NCBI RefSeq assembly: GCF_900113015.1
Contig: NZ_FONV01000003.1
Span: forward strand, 682,001 to 746,000
Source of the DNA: Actinoplanes philippinensis
GTDB taxonomy: Bacteria > Actinomycetota > Actinomycetes > Mycobacteriales > Micromonosporaceae
DNA: 64,000 nucleotides
Reading direction: 5' to 3'
The notes under the pieces were generated by a model that did not search any database, was not told where the DNA came from, and saw only the letters and a list, made by a program, of their open reading frames with translations. This document shows positions 16,996 to 25,770 of the stretch, piece by piece (position 1 is the stretch's first letter; every line of letters starts with the position of its first letter). A program made the position numbers and the translations under genes.

Positions 16996-19254
16996 ATGTC
17001 GTGGCCCGAGCCGCTCTCCGTTCGCCACCAAGCCTGGGCGACTCCGCTGCGCCGGCCGCGGATGAGCAACGACGAGGACGCGCGGCCCGGCATCTCGCTG
17101 ACCAATCGCTACCTGTCCCGCGACGGCGTTCCGGTCATCCCGGTCTCCGGCGAGATGCACTACAGCCGGGTTCCCCGCGAGCGCTGGGCGGAGCGGCTAC
17201 GGCAGATGAAGGCCGGCGGCGTCACCGTGGTCGCCACCTACGTCTTCTGGCTGCACCACGCGCCGAAACGGGGCGAGACTCGCTTCGACGGCAACCTCGA
17301 CGTGGGCGCGTTCGTCGACCTGGCCGTCGCGACCGGCCTCGACGTGGTGCTCCGGATCGGCCCGTGGTGCCACGGCGAGTCACGCAACGGCGGCTTCCCC
17401 GACTGGGTGCAGCACGCCCCGGTCCGGCACCGCACCGACGACCCGGCCTACCTCGAGTTGGTCACCGAGTGGTTCGGCGAGATCGCCGCGGCGGTCGGTG
17501 ACCGGTTCGGCCGGGTCCTCGGCATCCAGCTGGAGAACGAGCTGTACGACCAGCCGCAGCACCTGGTCACGCTCAAGCGCCTGGCCCGCGAGGCCGGCAT
17601 GGCCGCGCCGCTCTGGACCGCCACCGCGTGGGGTGGCGCCGACCTGCCCGCCGAGGAGGTCCTCCCGCTCTACGGCGGTTACGGCGACGGATTCTGGGTC
17701 GACGCCGACGCCCCGTGGGACCCGACGTTCCGCGACCACTACTTCTTCTCGCACGTCTGGGACGACGCGGGCATCGGCGCCGACGTGCGCCGCGCGCAGG
17801 CGATCGAGGCGGCGTCCGGCGGGCCGCGCACCCCGTCCGAGGAGTTCCCGCCGGCCACCTGCGAGCTCGGCGGCGGCATGGCCACCGCGTACCACCGGCG
17901 GCCCCGCCCGAGCGCCCTCGACGTCGCCGCCATCGCCCACTGCAAGATCGGCAACGGGTCGGCCTGGCAGGGCTACTACATGTACACCGGCGGCACCAAC
18001 CCCGGCCCCGACCTGCACGAATCGCACGCCACCGGCTACCCCAACGACATCGCCCGGCTCGGCTACGACTTCCACGCCCCGATCGGCGAAGCCGGAACGC
18101 TGGCCCCCAGCCACGCCGAACTGCGCCGCCAGCACGCCTTCTTGTCCGCTTTCGGTCACCGCCTGGCGGAGATGCCGTCCAGCCTGCCGGACATCCGGCC
18201 CGCCGACGTGGAGGACGCCGGCACGCTGCGGTGGGCGCTGCGCAGCGACGGAGAGAGCGGATTCCTGTTCCTCTCCTGGCACCAGCCGCACTTCCCACTC
18301 ACCGTCCACCACGGCGCGCGCTTCAGGGTGTCGCTGGACAACGGGGACATCACGCTGCCGTCGAAGCCCATCGACGTGCCGCCGGGCACCCTCGCCCGCT
18401 GGCCGCTCAACCTCACCGCGGGCGGCGTCACCGTCACGTACGCCACCGCGTCGGCGCTCACCCTGCTGCCCGGCGACATCCCCACACTGGTGCTGGTGGC
18501 CGAGCACGGCATCGACGTCGAGATCGCCGTGTCCGGAACCGTTCAGACAGTGACACCGGGCCTCACCCCGATCCGGTTCGGCGGCCTCGACGTGCTCGTC
18601 CTCCCGGCCGAGACGGCCGGTTCGCTCTGGGTCGTCGAGGACGGCGGCCGCCGCCTGCTGCTCACCGACGACGAGCTGCAGTGGGACGCGAGCGGGACGC
18701 TCACGGTCAAGGCGTCGAAACCCGCGGAGGTACGGTTTTACGACCCCACTGCCGGTGCTTTCACCGCTGTGACAGTTCCCCAGCCCACGGCACCGATGCT
18801 CCAGCCGGTGACCGTCGAGCAGCTGCGCCCCGCCGCCCCCACGGTCCCGGTCAGCTACGGCAAACACGACGGCCGCCCGTCCGCCCCCGGCCCGGAGACC
18901 CTCGACGAGCTGGCCGCCGTCTACCGCCTGCGGCTGCCCGAGGTGGCCGCCGACACCTCCCGTGACCCGCTGCTGCGCCTCACCTGGGCCGGCGACGTCG
19001 GTGAGCTGCGCATCGACGGCCGCCCGGTCACCGACCGCTACTGGGACGGCGCCGGCTGGACGGTCAACCTGACCGACGCCGGCTACCGCCCCGGCGCCCA
19101 GGTGACCCTGCATCTGCTGCCGCTGGCCGCCGGAAGCTGCGTGTCGCTGCCGGCCGAGGCCCGCGACCGGCTGGCCGCGACCGAGACCCAGCTGCTCTCC
19201 CTGGACTCGGTGGAGGTGCTCGCCCGCACCGTCACCACCGTCGAACTCCCCTGA
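16996..19254 (+). CDS. GH35 beta-galactosidase, cytoplasmic
   Basis: Glycoside hydrolase family 35 beta-galactosidase of 752 residues. The N-terminal TIM barrel carries GEMHYSRVPRERW, the acid/base motif LGIQLENE (Glu182) and a probable nucleophile in ATCELGGG (Glu290). Beta-sandwich domains fill the C-terminal half. No signal peptide is present, so it acts on imported oligosaccharides and releases galactose. The ATG at 16996 follows AAGGAG with good spacing; the frame is open much farther upstream but runs across the promoter. It is transcribed divergently from the importer operon under the same two operators. Bacillus gan operons use a GH42 enzyme here instead. Confidence 0.93.
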   Translation: MSWPEPLSVRHQAWATPLRRPRMSNDEDARPGISLTNRYLSRDGVPVIPVSGEMHYSRVPRERWAERLRQMKAGGVTVVATYVFWLHHAPKRGETRFDGNLDVGAFVDLAVATGLDVVLRIGPWCHGESRNGGFPDWVQHAPVRHRTDDPAYLELVTEWFGEIAAAVGDRFGRVLGIQLENELYDQPQHLVTLKRLAREAGMAAPLWTATAWGGADLPAEEVLPLYGGYGDGFWVDADAPWDPTFRDHYFFSHVWDDAGIGADVRRAQAIEAASGGPRTPSEEFPPATCELGGGMATAYHRRPRPSALDVAAIAHCKIGNGSAWQGYYMYTGGTNPGPDLHESHATGYPNDIARLGYDFHAPIGEAGTLAPSHAELRRQHAFLSAFGHRLAEMPSSLPDIRPADVEDAGTLRWALRSDGESGFLFLSWHQPHFPLTVHHGARFRVSLDNGDITLPSKPIDVPPGTLARWPLNLTAGGVTVTYATASALTLLPGDIPTLVLVAEHGIDVEIAVSGTVQTVTPGLTPIRFGGLDVLVLPAETAGSLWVVEDGGRRLLLTDDELQWDASGTLTVKASKPAEVRFYDPTAGAFTAVTVPQPTAPMLQPVTVEQLRPAAPTVPVSYGKHDGRPSAPGPETLDELAAVYRLRLPEVAADTSRDPLLRLTWAGDVGELRIDGRPVTDRYWDGAGWTVNLTDAGYRPGAQVTLHLLPLAAGSCVSLPAEARDRLAATETQLLSLDSVEVLARTVTTVELP

Positions 19255-19259
19255 GCGGG

Positions 19260-19294
19260 GCGGGAGCGCGGCTCCGCCAGGGCCGCGCTCCCGC
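19260..19294. terminator. bidirectional terminator
   Basis: Perfect 12-bp stem GCGGGAGCGCGG (19260-19271) with CCGCGCTCCCGC (19283-19294), between the converging GH35 and acetyltransferase genes. Confidence 0.8.
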
Positions 19295-19329
19295 TCTCAC
19301 GATCCAGGGCTTCCACGCCGGAATCTGTT

Positions 19330-19851
19330 CTATCCGGCAAGCGCCCGACGGAGGTCCTTCATCAGGAGCAACAGGTGCATCGGATCGGTAGGGCTCGGCT
19401 CGAACTTGGCCAGGCGCAGGTAGAAATCCCGCGCCGCTTCGGTCTCGCAATGGATGAGAACCGCCCGTACGCCGATGACCTCGGCTGCAGCGGCTATGCG
19501 TCGTAGTGCGTCGGCCACCAGAGCGCGACCCAACCCGGCGCCCTGGGCTGTCCGGTCGACACCGAGACGGGTCAGGATCACCACGGGCTGGTGATAGCGT
19601 CCGGCGCCCTGCCTCAGCCGCGGAGAAGCGTCAGCAGGTGCCACACTTCCGGCCGCGATCGCGTAATAACCGAGCACCCGTCGATCCGGGCCGTCCAGGT
19701 CGCCGACGACATACACACGGGACAGCCCGGCACGATGTGCCTGCAGAGCGTGCTCGGCCAGCCAGATCGACTGAGCCGTCGAACCACAGTCGAAGCCCGC
19801 CACCACGTGCGCGGCCGACAACGGCTCGACCGGCGCGAAACGTGAACTCAC
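19330..19851 (-). CDS. GNAT acetyltransferase toxin, TacT-like
   Basis: GNAT-fold protein of 173 residues of the type II toxin class that acetylates aminoacyl-tRNA (TacT, AtaT). The acetyl-CoA loop is visible in VDRTAQGAGLGRALV (about residues 99-113). The family's C-terminal FYLRLAKF...PMHLLLLMKDLR pattern contains the usual catalytic Tyr. Its GTG start overlaps the stop of the DUF1778 gene by 4 nt (19848-19851), the normal antitoxin-first order. It should block translation when unopposed. Assignment to tRNA acetylation is from the family. Confidence 0.87.
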   Translation of the reverse strand: MSSRFAPVEPLSAAHVVAGFDCGSTAQSIWLAEHALQAHRAGLSRVYVVGDLDGPDRRVLGYYAIAAGSVAPADASPRLRQGAGRYHQPVVILTRLGVDRTAQGAGLGRALVADALRRIAAAAEVIGVRAVLIHCETEAARDFYLRLAKFEPSPTDPMHLLLLMKDLRRALAG

Positions 19852-20135
19852 CGCCCGGCCTCACCCGGATTGTCGAGGACCGCCGGAGACGACAACAGCT
19901 CGCGCAAACCGCCGACTTCCTGGGCCGGGCGCTCCAACGCCTCGTCGAACGCGCGCCAGGCAGTCTCATCGAGCAGGAACACCCGCCGGTCCGCCAGTAC
20001 GTCAGCAGCAGCGTCGGTGGCCGCCTTCAGCACGAACGTCGACACACTCGCACCCGTTGCCTCACTCGCCGCCTCCAACAACGCCTTCTGTTCGGCGTCC
20101 ACCCTCAGGTGCAGTCTTTCCGCCTTCGCACTCAT
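19848..20135 (-). CDS. DUF1778 antitoxin, TacA-like
   Basis: Antitoxin of 95 residues. The start MSAKAERLHLRVDAEQKALL matches the DUF1778 ribbon-helix-helix DNA-binding domain. The C-terminal part (RRVFLLDETAWRAFDEALER) is the usual toxin-wrapping segment. The ATG at 20135 is chosen because the longer open frame has no family similarity before it. It neutralises the acetyltransferase and probably represses the operon by binding the direct repeats just upstream. Confidence 0.88.
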   Translation of the reverse strand: MSAKAERLHLRVDAEQKALLEAASEATGASVSTFVLKAATDAAADVLADRRVFLLDETAWRAFDEALERPAQEVGGLRELLSSPAVLDNPGEAGR

Positions 20136-20144
20136 CCCGCAAGC

Positions 20145-20161
20145 GTACGCACAATGTACGC
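20145..20161. promoter_or_regulatory. direct repeats upstream of the antitoxin, likely autoregulation site
   Basis: GTACGC occurs at 20145-20150 and again at 20156-20161, an 11-bp repeat ending 10 nt from the antitoxin ATG. Ribbon-helix-helix antitoxins bind short repeats with about one helical turn between them. Confidence 0.5.
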
Positions 20162-20247
20162 CAAGGACCAAGCCGTTGTCGGCCGTCGCCAGGACATCTC
20201 CAGCGGGACGCGAGAGTCGGCCCGGCGACGGCCGCCGTACCGGACCA

Positions 20248-22452
20248 TCAGACCCCGGCGGGGACCTGGTCGGACGGGGTCGCGTTGTCGTCGGCGGAGG
20301 GAGGGTGGCGCTCCAGGGCGGCGCCCTCCACATCGAGTTCCGGGAGCCACCGCAGCCAGGACGGGAGCCACCAGGCCGACCGGCCGAGCAGGGCCAGGGC
20401 CGCCGGGACAGCGATCATCCGGACGATGAAGGCGTCGAAGGCGATGCCCACGGCCAGGGCGAAGGCGATCGGCTTGATGGTGTCGTTGCCCTCCGGGACG
20501 AAGGCGGCGAAGACGGCGAACATGATGGTCGCGGCCGCGATGACCACCGGGGCGGCCTGGCGGAAACCGGTCACGATCGCGTGCTTCGGGGTGGCGCCGT
20601 GGGCGTGCGCCTCGTGCATGCGGGAGACCAGGAACACCTGATAGTCCATGGCCAGGCCGAACAGGATGCCGACGATGATGATCGGCGCGAGGCTCAGGAT
20701 CGGGCCGGTGGAGCCCGCGTTGACCGCGTCGGCGGCCCAGCCCCACTGGAAGACCGCGACCGTGGCGCCGAACGCCGCGCCGATCGTCAGCAGGAAGCCG
20801 AGGACACCGATCACCGGGACCAGCAGCGAGCGGAAGACCAGCACCAGCAGCACGAACGCCAGGCCGACGACCAGGGCGAGGTAAACCGGCAGCGCGTCGT
20901 TCAGCTTCTGCGAGACGTCGATGCTGACCGCGGTGCTGCCGGTGACGTACAGGTGGGTGTCGTCCGTCAGTTTGAACGAGTCGCGGATGCGGTGCACCAC
21001 GTCGAGGGTGCGCTCGTCCTCGGGACCCGTCGCGGGGATGACCGTGATCAGCGCGGCCGAGCCCGCCCGGTCCGGCTGCGGCGGCAGGACCAGGGTGCCC
21101 TCCGGCAGCACCGTGGGGAGCATCTTCTCCACCTGGGGCGCCCACTGGACCGCGCCGGGGCCGTCGATCAGGACGATCAGCGGGCTGGTGACACCGGGGC
21201 CGAACCGGCTGTCGATGATCGCCTGGGCGCGGGCCTGGGTGGTGCCCTCGGCGGCGCGCTGGGCGAGCGTGGTCTTCATCGAGAAGAACGGGACGGCGAT
21301 CACGGCGAGGACCGCGACCGCCGCGATCAGGCTGAGCCAGCGCTGCCCGGTGACCAGCCGGGCCCAGCCGCTGATGAACCCACGCCCGGCCGGCAGATCA
21401 TCGGCGACGGCGGCGGGCGGGACGAGGTCGCGCTGCTTCCGGGGCAGGGCCCGCCTGCCGATGAAGCCGAGGATCGCCGGGACCAGGGTGATCGCGACCA
21501 GGACGGCGATCACGATGGTGGCCGCCGCCGCGATGCCCATCTCGGACAGGAACGGGATGCCGACGATCGACAGGCCGGCCAGGGCGATGACCACCGTGAG
21601 GCCGGCGGTGACGACGGCCGCTCCGGCGGTGCCGACGCTCATCGCGGCGGCGGCGTCGACGGACAGGCCGCGGCGCAGCTCGTGCCGGAACCGGGTGACG
21701 ATGAACAGGGCGTAGTCGATGCCGACGGCCAGGCCCAGCATGACGGCCAGGATCGGGGTGGTCGACTGGAGCTCGGTGAAGCCGGTGAGCGTGACGATGC
21801 CGGCCGCGCCGATGCCGACGCCGGCGATCGCGGTCAGCAGGTTCATGCCGGCGGCGACCAGGGAGCCGTAGGTGAGGGCCAGCACGATCAGGGCGACCAC
21901 CACGCCGAGGATCTCGGACGCGCCGCCGATGTCGGCCGGGTTGCTCAGCGCCTCGCCACGCGCCTCGACGGTGAGCCCGGTCCCGCGGGCCTCGGTGAGG
22001 GCGGCGGTGACGGCGTCCCGCTGCGCGTCGGTGACCTCGGACGGCTGGACCGGGAAGGTCACCGAGCTGTACGCCGCCACCTGATCCCGGGAGACGGTCG
22101 GCGACTTCGGGTCGAGCGGGTTGCTGACCGCCGCGGCGCCGGGCAGCGTGCCGAGGGCGGCGACGATCCGGGCGACCTTCGCGGCGTTCGCCGGGTCGGT
22201 GATCTTCTGGCCCGCCGGGGCTTCGAGCACCACCTGGACGGTGGCGCCGGCCGACGCGTTCCCGAACTTCTCCTTCATCAGGGACAGGGCCGTTGTCGAC
22301 TCCTGCCCGGGAATGCTGAAGCTGTTCGCGGTGGCGCCGGAGAGGGTGCCCGCGCCCACGCCGACCGCGACGAGGGCCGTCAGCCAGGCGATGGTGACGA
22401 GTAAGCGGTGCCGTACTGACGCCAGCCCGAGCCGGTGCAGCAGCGTTGCCAT
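20248..22452 (-). CDS. MMPL/RND-family exporter
   Basis: Membrane protein of 734 residues of the MMPL subgroup of RND permeases, with about twelve helices arranged as two repeats and two extracytoplasmic loops. The start MATLLHRLGLASVRHRLLV and segments such as GLAVGIDYALFIVTRFRHEL and GLAMDYQVFLVSRMHEAHAH (the duplicated helix-4 and helix-10 Asp-Tyr motifs) are typical. Members export lipids, siderophores or drugs by proton motive force. A TetR gene lies 306 nt upstream on the same strand and probably controls it. The substrate is not predictable. Confidence 0.92.
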   Translation of the reverse strand: MATLLHRLGLASVRHRLLVTIAWLTALVAVGVGAGTLSGATANSFSIPGQESTTALSLMKEKFGNASAGATVQVVLEAPAGQKITDPANAAKVARIVAALGTLPGAAAVSNPLDPKSPTVSRDQVAAYSSVTFPVQPSEVTDAQRDAVTAALTEARGTGLTVEARGEALSNPADIGGASEILGVVVALIVLALTYGSLVAAGMNLLTAIAGVGIGAAGIVTLTGFTELQSTTPILAVMLGLAVGIDYALFIVTRFRHELRRGLSVDAAAAMSVGTAGAAVVTAGLTVVIALAGLSIVGIPFLSEMGIAAAATIVIAVLVAITLVPAILGFIGRRALPRKQRDLVPPAAVADDLPAGRGFISGWARLVTGQRWLSLIAAVAVLAVIAVPFFSMKTTLAQRAAEGTTQARAQAIIDSRFGPGVTSPLIVLIDGPGAVQWAPQVEKMLPTVLPEGTLVLPPQPDRAGSAALITVIPATGPEDERTLDVVHRIRDSFKLTDDTHLYVTGSTAVSIDVSQKLNDALPVYLALVVGLAFVLLVLVFRSLLVPVIGVLGFLLTIGAAFGATVAVFQWGWAADAVNAGSTGPILSLAPIIIVGILFGLAMDYQVFLVSRMHEAHAHGATPKHAIVTGFRQAAPVVIAAATIMFAVFAAFVPEGNDTIKPIAFALAVGIAFDAFIVRMIAVPAALALLGRSAWWLPSWLRWLPELDVEGAALERHPPSADDNATPSDQVPAGV

Positions 22453-22578
22453 GAGAGGTCCTTTTCTGACAATGAACCGAAATGTCGGACAAATGAATGC
22501 GAGGGGTGCAGCGAAGAGGACGTGCGCCGGGTATGGAGCGGGGTCAGCGCAAAGTTCGAGGACGGCCGCCGGAACGAA

Positions 22579-22662
22579 GCGGTGAGGGCGAAGCAGTGAG
22601 GCGAAACGGTGAGAGCGAAACGGTGAGAGCGAAACGGTGAGAGCGAAGGGGTGAGAGCGGAC
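22579..22662. repeat. 14-bp tandem repeat in the TetR-MMPL gap
   Basis: Six head-to-tail copies of about 14 bp. The best three (22607, 22621, 22635) read CGGTGAGAGCGAAA with at most one change; the outer copies are degenerate. They fill part of the otherwise empty 306-nt space 22453-22758. No gene is seen there. Confidence 0.85.
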
Positions 22663-22758
22663 CTCGACGACGGACTCTGGATCGGACAGCCGGGCGACCG
22701 GCGAAGGGACGGGACAGCGGCGGAGCGCGGAGGGCGGACGGCCGCACCGGGAAGTGGG

Positions 22759-23307
22759 TCAGTGGCCCAGGGCGGCGTAGCCGATCTCGGCCAGGCGGGC
22801 AGGGGCGTCGGTGGTGAGGTGGTCGCAGAGGGCCAGGCTGGCCACCGCGACGGCGCCGAGCGCGCCGGTGACGCGCAGCGCACGGCTGGTGTCGGTGTGC
22901 AGGTCGTCGCCGAAGGCGGTGGCCAGGGTCTGGCCGATCACGGCGAGGGCCTGGCCGATCTCGCTCTCCGGCTCGGCCAGCATCGAGGAGAGCAGCAGGG
23001 CGACCATGCCGGGCTGGGCCACGGCCAGGTGGGCGAGGCCGGTGAGCACCACCCGGTCACGCTCGGGGCCGGCGGGGAGGGCCGCGACGTCGGCGCCGGT
23101 GTCGCGGATCTGCTCCACGCAGCGGTCGATGACGGCCGTCTGCAGCGCCTCCTTGGTGGGGAAGCGGTGCAGCAGGCCGGTCTTGGAGTAGCCGACCGTG
23201 TCCGCGATCCGCTGGACCGAGGTCTCCTTGAACCCGTGCCGCGCGAACAGGTGCGCCGCGGCCTCGAGGATCTCGTCGTCGATCTGCTGCTTCGTGGGAC
23301 GGGGCAT
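22759..23307 (-). CDS. TetR-family regulator, probable repressor of the MMPL exporter
   Basis: TetR/AcrR regulator of about 182 residues. The N-terminal helix-turn-helix is visible (EILEAAAHLFARHGFKET, then RIADTVGYSKTGLLHRFPTK). The ligand-binding C-terminus is divergent. The ATG at 23307 (MPRPTKQQ) is preferred to the GTG three codons upstream. A perfect palindrome lies 23 nt upstream of this start, so autoregulation is likely. The MMPL gene follows in the same direction. Confidence 0.9.
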   Translation of the reverse strand: MPRPTKQQIDDEILEAAAHLFARHGFKETSVQRIADTVGYSKTGLLHRFPTKEALQTAVIDRCVEQIRDTGADVAALPAGPERDRVVLTGLAHLAVAQPGMVALLLSSMLAEPESEIGQALAVIGQTLATAFGDDLHTDTSRALRVTGALGAVAVASLALCDHLTTDAPARLAEIGYAALGH

Positions 23308-23329
23308 GGGGACCACCGTAGACCGTTAT

Positions 23330-23344
23330 GGACCAGACTGGTCC
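23330..23344. promoter_or_regulatory. TetR operator candidate
   Basis: GGACCAGACTGGTCC: perfect 7-bp arms around one central base, between the TetR start and the preceding gene's stop. Related half-sites (GGACC) recur at 23350. Confidence 0.65.
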
Positions 23345-23345
23345 G

Positions 23346-24122
23346 TCAGGGACCGTGGTGGTCCCCACACTGCGTAACGTCAGTTCCTGATTCCCGAGCG
23401 CAACCCCGATAAACCTGCAAAAGGTACGGATCGGGCCCGTCCACGGCCCATCCGAAGACCAGCGGCTCGTCCTCGCACTCGACCAGGTAGACCGGCAGCC
23501 ACACCGGCCGCGGCTCGGACGCCGCCACCTCGACCGGCACCGCGGGCCCGCTGAAGCCGGCCGTGTCGGCCCTGCTCAGCAACCGTCCGACGGCGTCCGC
23601 CGGAAGCCCGCCGCCCAGTGTTCCGGGCACCGGGGTGAAGACCGTGCCGTCCGGGAGGGTGAGGGCCGGGCCGGGCAGCCAGACGGCGTGGACGACGTGG
23701 GCGTACGGCACGGGGTCGCCCACGGCGCCGTCGAAGTGCAGGGTCAGCCGCCGGCCCGGGAACAGACGGTAGCGGCGGCCGTCCGTCATCGATCGGTGGC
23801 CCAGCTCGGTCAGGGTCAGGCCGGACGGGGACCGGCGGAGGTGGCCGAGCGACTCCAGGAAACGGGCGGTCCGGTCGACGAGGGGTGGCTCCACGCCGAA
23901 GAACGCGGCGAGCTCGGCCACCCCGGACAGGCCGGACTCGGCCAGCGCGCGGGTCAGGTAGCGGTCGAACACCTCGTAGGACTGCGCCTCGCGAACGGTG
24001 GCCACCACGTCGACCGCCCACATCGGCAGGAGCAGCGGGGTGAAGTGGCGCGGCCGCACCCCGGGCAGCGCGCCCACCCGCCGGACCACCTCACGCATCG
24101 GCAGGTGCGCGGGCTCGCTCAC
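23346..24122 (-). CDS. protein of unknown function with a winged-helix-like segment
   Basis: About 258 residues from a GTG that overlaps the upstream stop as GTGA (24119-24122). I do not recognise a family. Residues about 40-110 (SGLSGVAELAAFFGVEPPLVDRTARFLESLGHL...) look like a winged helix, with LTLTELGHRSM as the wing. The remaining half is beta-rich with many Pro, Gly and aromatic residues, and the end is unusually Cys-containing (ECEDEP, RGCARES, QCGDHHGP). There is no signal peptide. Coupling to the helicase-like gene implies joint function. The stop is 1 nt from the TetR operator. Confidence 0.7.
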   Translation of the reverse strand: MSEPAHLPMREVVRRVGALPGVRPRHFTPLLLPMWAVDVVATVREAQSYEVFDRYLTRALAESGLSGVAELAAFFGVEPPLVDRTARFLESLGHLRRSPSGLTLTELGHRSMTDGRRYRLFPGRRLTLHFDGAVGDPVPYAHVVHAVWLPGPALTLPDGTVFTPVPGTLGGGLPADAVGRLLSRADTAGFSGPAVPVEVAASEPRPVWLPVYLVECEDEPLVFGWAVDGPDPYLLQVYRGCARESGTDVTQCGDHHGP

Positions 24123-25681
24123 CAGCCGGTCTCCGCCAGGTTCCGGGCCGGCGCCCGGGCCGCGACCAGCTCGAACACGCCGGCGGTGAGCAGGGCGGTC
24201 AGTTCGCCGGGGTCGGCGCCGGCCGGGCAGCGGGCGGCCACCCAGGCGCGGGCCACCTCGGGGTCGCGCAACGGCGGGCGGCCGGGCTCGCCGATCAGCA
24301 CCGCGCGGCGGGCCCGGACCAGCGGCGCCAGCGCCTCGGGCACCGGCACCCGGGTGGCGTCCTCCAGGATCAGCAGGTCGAACGCCAGGTCGCCGTACTC
24401 GGGACGGCCCGCGTCCAGACAGGCCGTGGCCACCACGTCGGCATAGCGGAGCAGCTCGGCGTGCAGTTGCCGGGTCGGCCGGGCGGCCCGCTGCCGCCAC
24501 TCCCGCAACAGCCCGGCCCGGCCGCGCAACACCGGCTCCAGTTCCTGACAGCGGACGGCCAGAGCGGCCAGCCCCTCCGGATCGGCCGACCAGGAGGCAA
24601 TCCCGGCCAGGGCTGCCGGGAGCAGGCGGGTCAGGTGGTGGGCTGCGCGTTCGGCGGCGTCGAGGGCCCGGCGGGCGGCCACGTCGGCGAACGCGGCCCG
24701 GTCCGCCGCGGCACGCACGGTGCTGTCCCGGTGGACCTCTTGCGTCAATTGGCGAGCGCTCTCCTCGTACAACGCATGGGTTTGAAAGAACCGGGAGCGG
24801 GCCGCGGCGGCGGACCGGACCGCCTCGCCCAACCGGCGCCGGAGCCCTGCCGTGCGCCATCGGTGAAGCCGGGAGGCCTCCGCCCGCCGGACCGCGACGG
24901 TGAGCTGTCCGACCTGGTCAGCGGCCTGATCCGCGGCTGCCTGCGCCGCCCGGACGGCCTGCTCGCGCTCCCGGGCCGCGGCGCCGAGCCGCTCCCGGGC
25001 GGCCGCCTCGGCCGCCACCCGGTGGGCCTCGGCGCGGTCGGCTCGCTCTCGGGCCTCGGCCGCCTCGCCGAGCGCCGTGGTCAGCCGCCGCAGCCAGCCG
25101 AGGGCGGGCGACGGCTCGCCGAGCCAGGGCTCCAGGGACCGGGCGGCAGCCTGCGATCGGGCCAGGATGCGCTGCTGGACGTCGGCCGCCGCGGCGGCCA
25201 GGCTGCCGGGACCGGCGCCGGGCTGACCGGGACGGATCACCAGGGCGCCGGGTGGCAGCCGGGACAGGACGGCCTCGACGGCGGGTGGCCGGGGCGCGGC
25301 ATACAGCACCCGCTCGCCGCGGGCCGTCGCCGCCCGCACGATCTCCAGGACGGTCGCGGTCCGCGCGGCGCCGGGAGGGGCGGACAGACAGAACACATCC
25401 GGTACGGCGAGCGCGCGCGACACCTCGTCGGGACCCGGCGGGTCGCCCCGGTCCTCGGCGAAGCGCCCCTCGGCGAGCAGTGGCAGCAGCCCCGGGTTGA
25501 CGGTGGCGCCGGTGCGCAGCCGCAGGATCGCCTCCCGCTGGATGCGCTCGCCGAGGCCGGCGTCGCGCCCGCCCGGCGCCGGGCCCAGCTCACGGCCCGC
25601 GGCGACGGCCAGTTCGAGTGCGGCGCAGAACCCCTCGTTCCGGTACGGCGGATGCTCTAGATCGACAAGGGTCGACGCCAT
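24119..25681 (-). CDS. degenerate SF1 (DNA2-like) helicase N-terminal half
   Basis: About 520 residues resembling the first RecA domain of DNA2/AAA_11-type helicases but with eroded motifs. The P-loop region reads SAPPGAARTATV, so the Walker A Lys is replaced by Arg in the wrong context. The motif II region reads LLILEDATRVPVPEA where an active relative in this window has VVIIDEASRVPVPDA, so the DE pair is broken. Motif III reads IGEPGRPPL. A long Ala/Glu/Arg coiled coil (about residues 190-330) lies between them. The second RecA domain is absent. The start is ATG 25681; an upstream TTG is less likely. Probably a non-catalytic scaffold or decaying gene, yet it is coupled to an intact partner gene. 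Confidence 0.7.
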   Translation of the reverse strand: MASTLVDLEHPPYRNEGFCAALELAVAAGRELGPAPGGRDAGLGERIQREAILRLRTGATVNPGLLPLLAEGRFAEDRGDPPGPDEVSRALAVPDVFCLSAPPGAARTATVLEIVRAATARGERVLYAAPRPPAVEAVLSRLPPGALVIRPGQPGAGPGSLAAAAADVQQRILARSQAAARSLEPWLGEPSPALGWLRRLTTALGEAAEARERADRAEAHRVAAEAAARERLGAAAREREQAVRAAQAAADQAADQVGQLTVAVRRAEASRLHRWRTAGLRRRLGEAVRSAAAARSRFFQTHALYEESARQLTQEVHRDSTVRAAADRAAFADVAARRALDAAERAAHHLTRLLPAALAGIASWSADPEGLAALAVRCQELEPVLRGRAGLLREWRQRAARPTRQLHAELLRYADVVATACLDAGRPEYGDLAFDLLILEDATRVPVPEALAPLVRARRAVLIGEPGRPPLRDPEVARAWVAARCPAGADPGELTALLTAGVFELVAARAPARNLAETGW

Positions 25682-25770
25682 CCGCCCACCATAGTTGTGC
25701 CCGTTGCCGCCCTTCAAACAGCTCGCGATTGAATGGAACGACCACCCGCCCGCACAGATCGGATGCGCTG

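Noticed and set aside
19870..22404. An 844-codon + strand frame over the MMPL gene
   Set aside because: Antisense shadow; Gly/Arg/Asp-rich with no recognisable fold.
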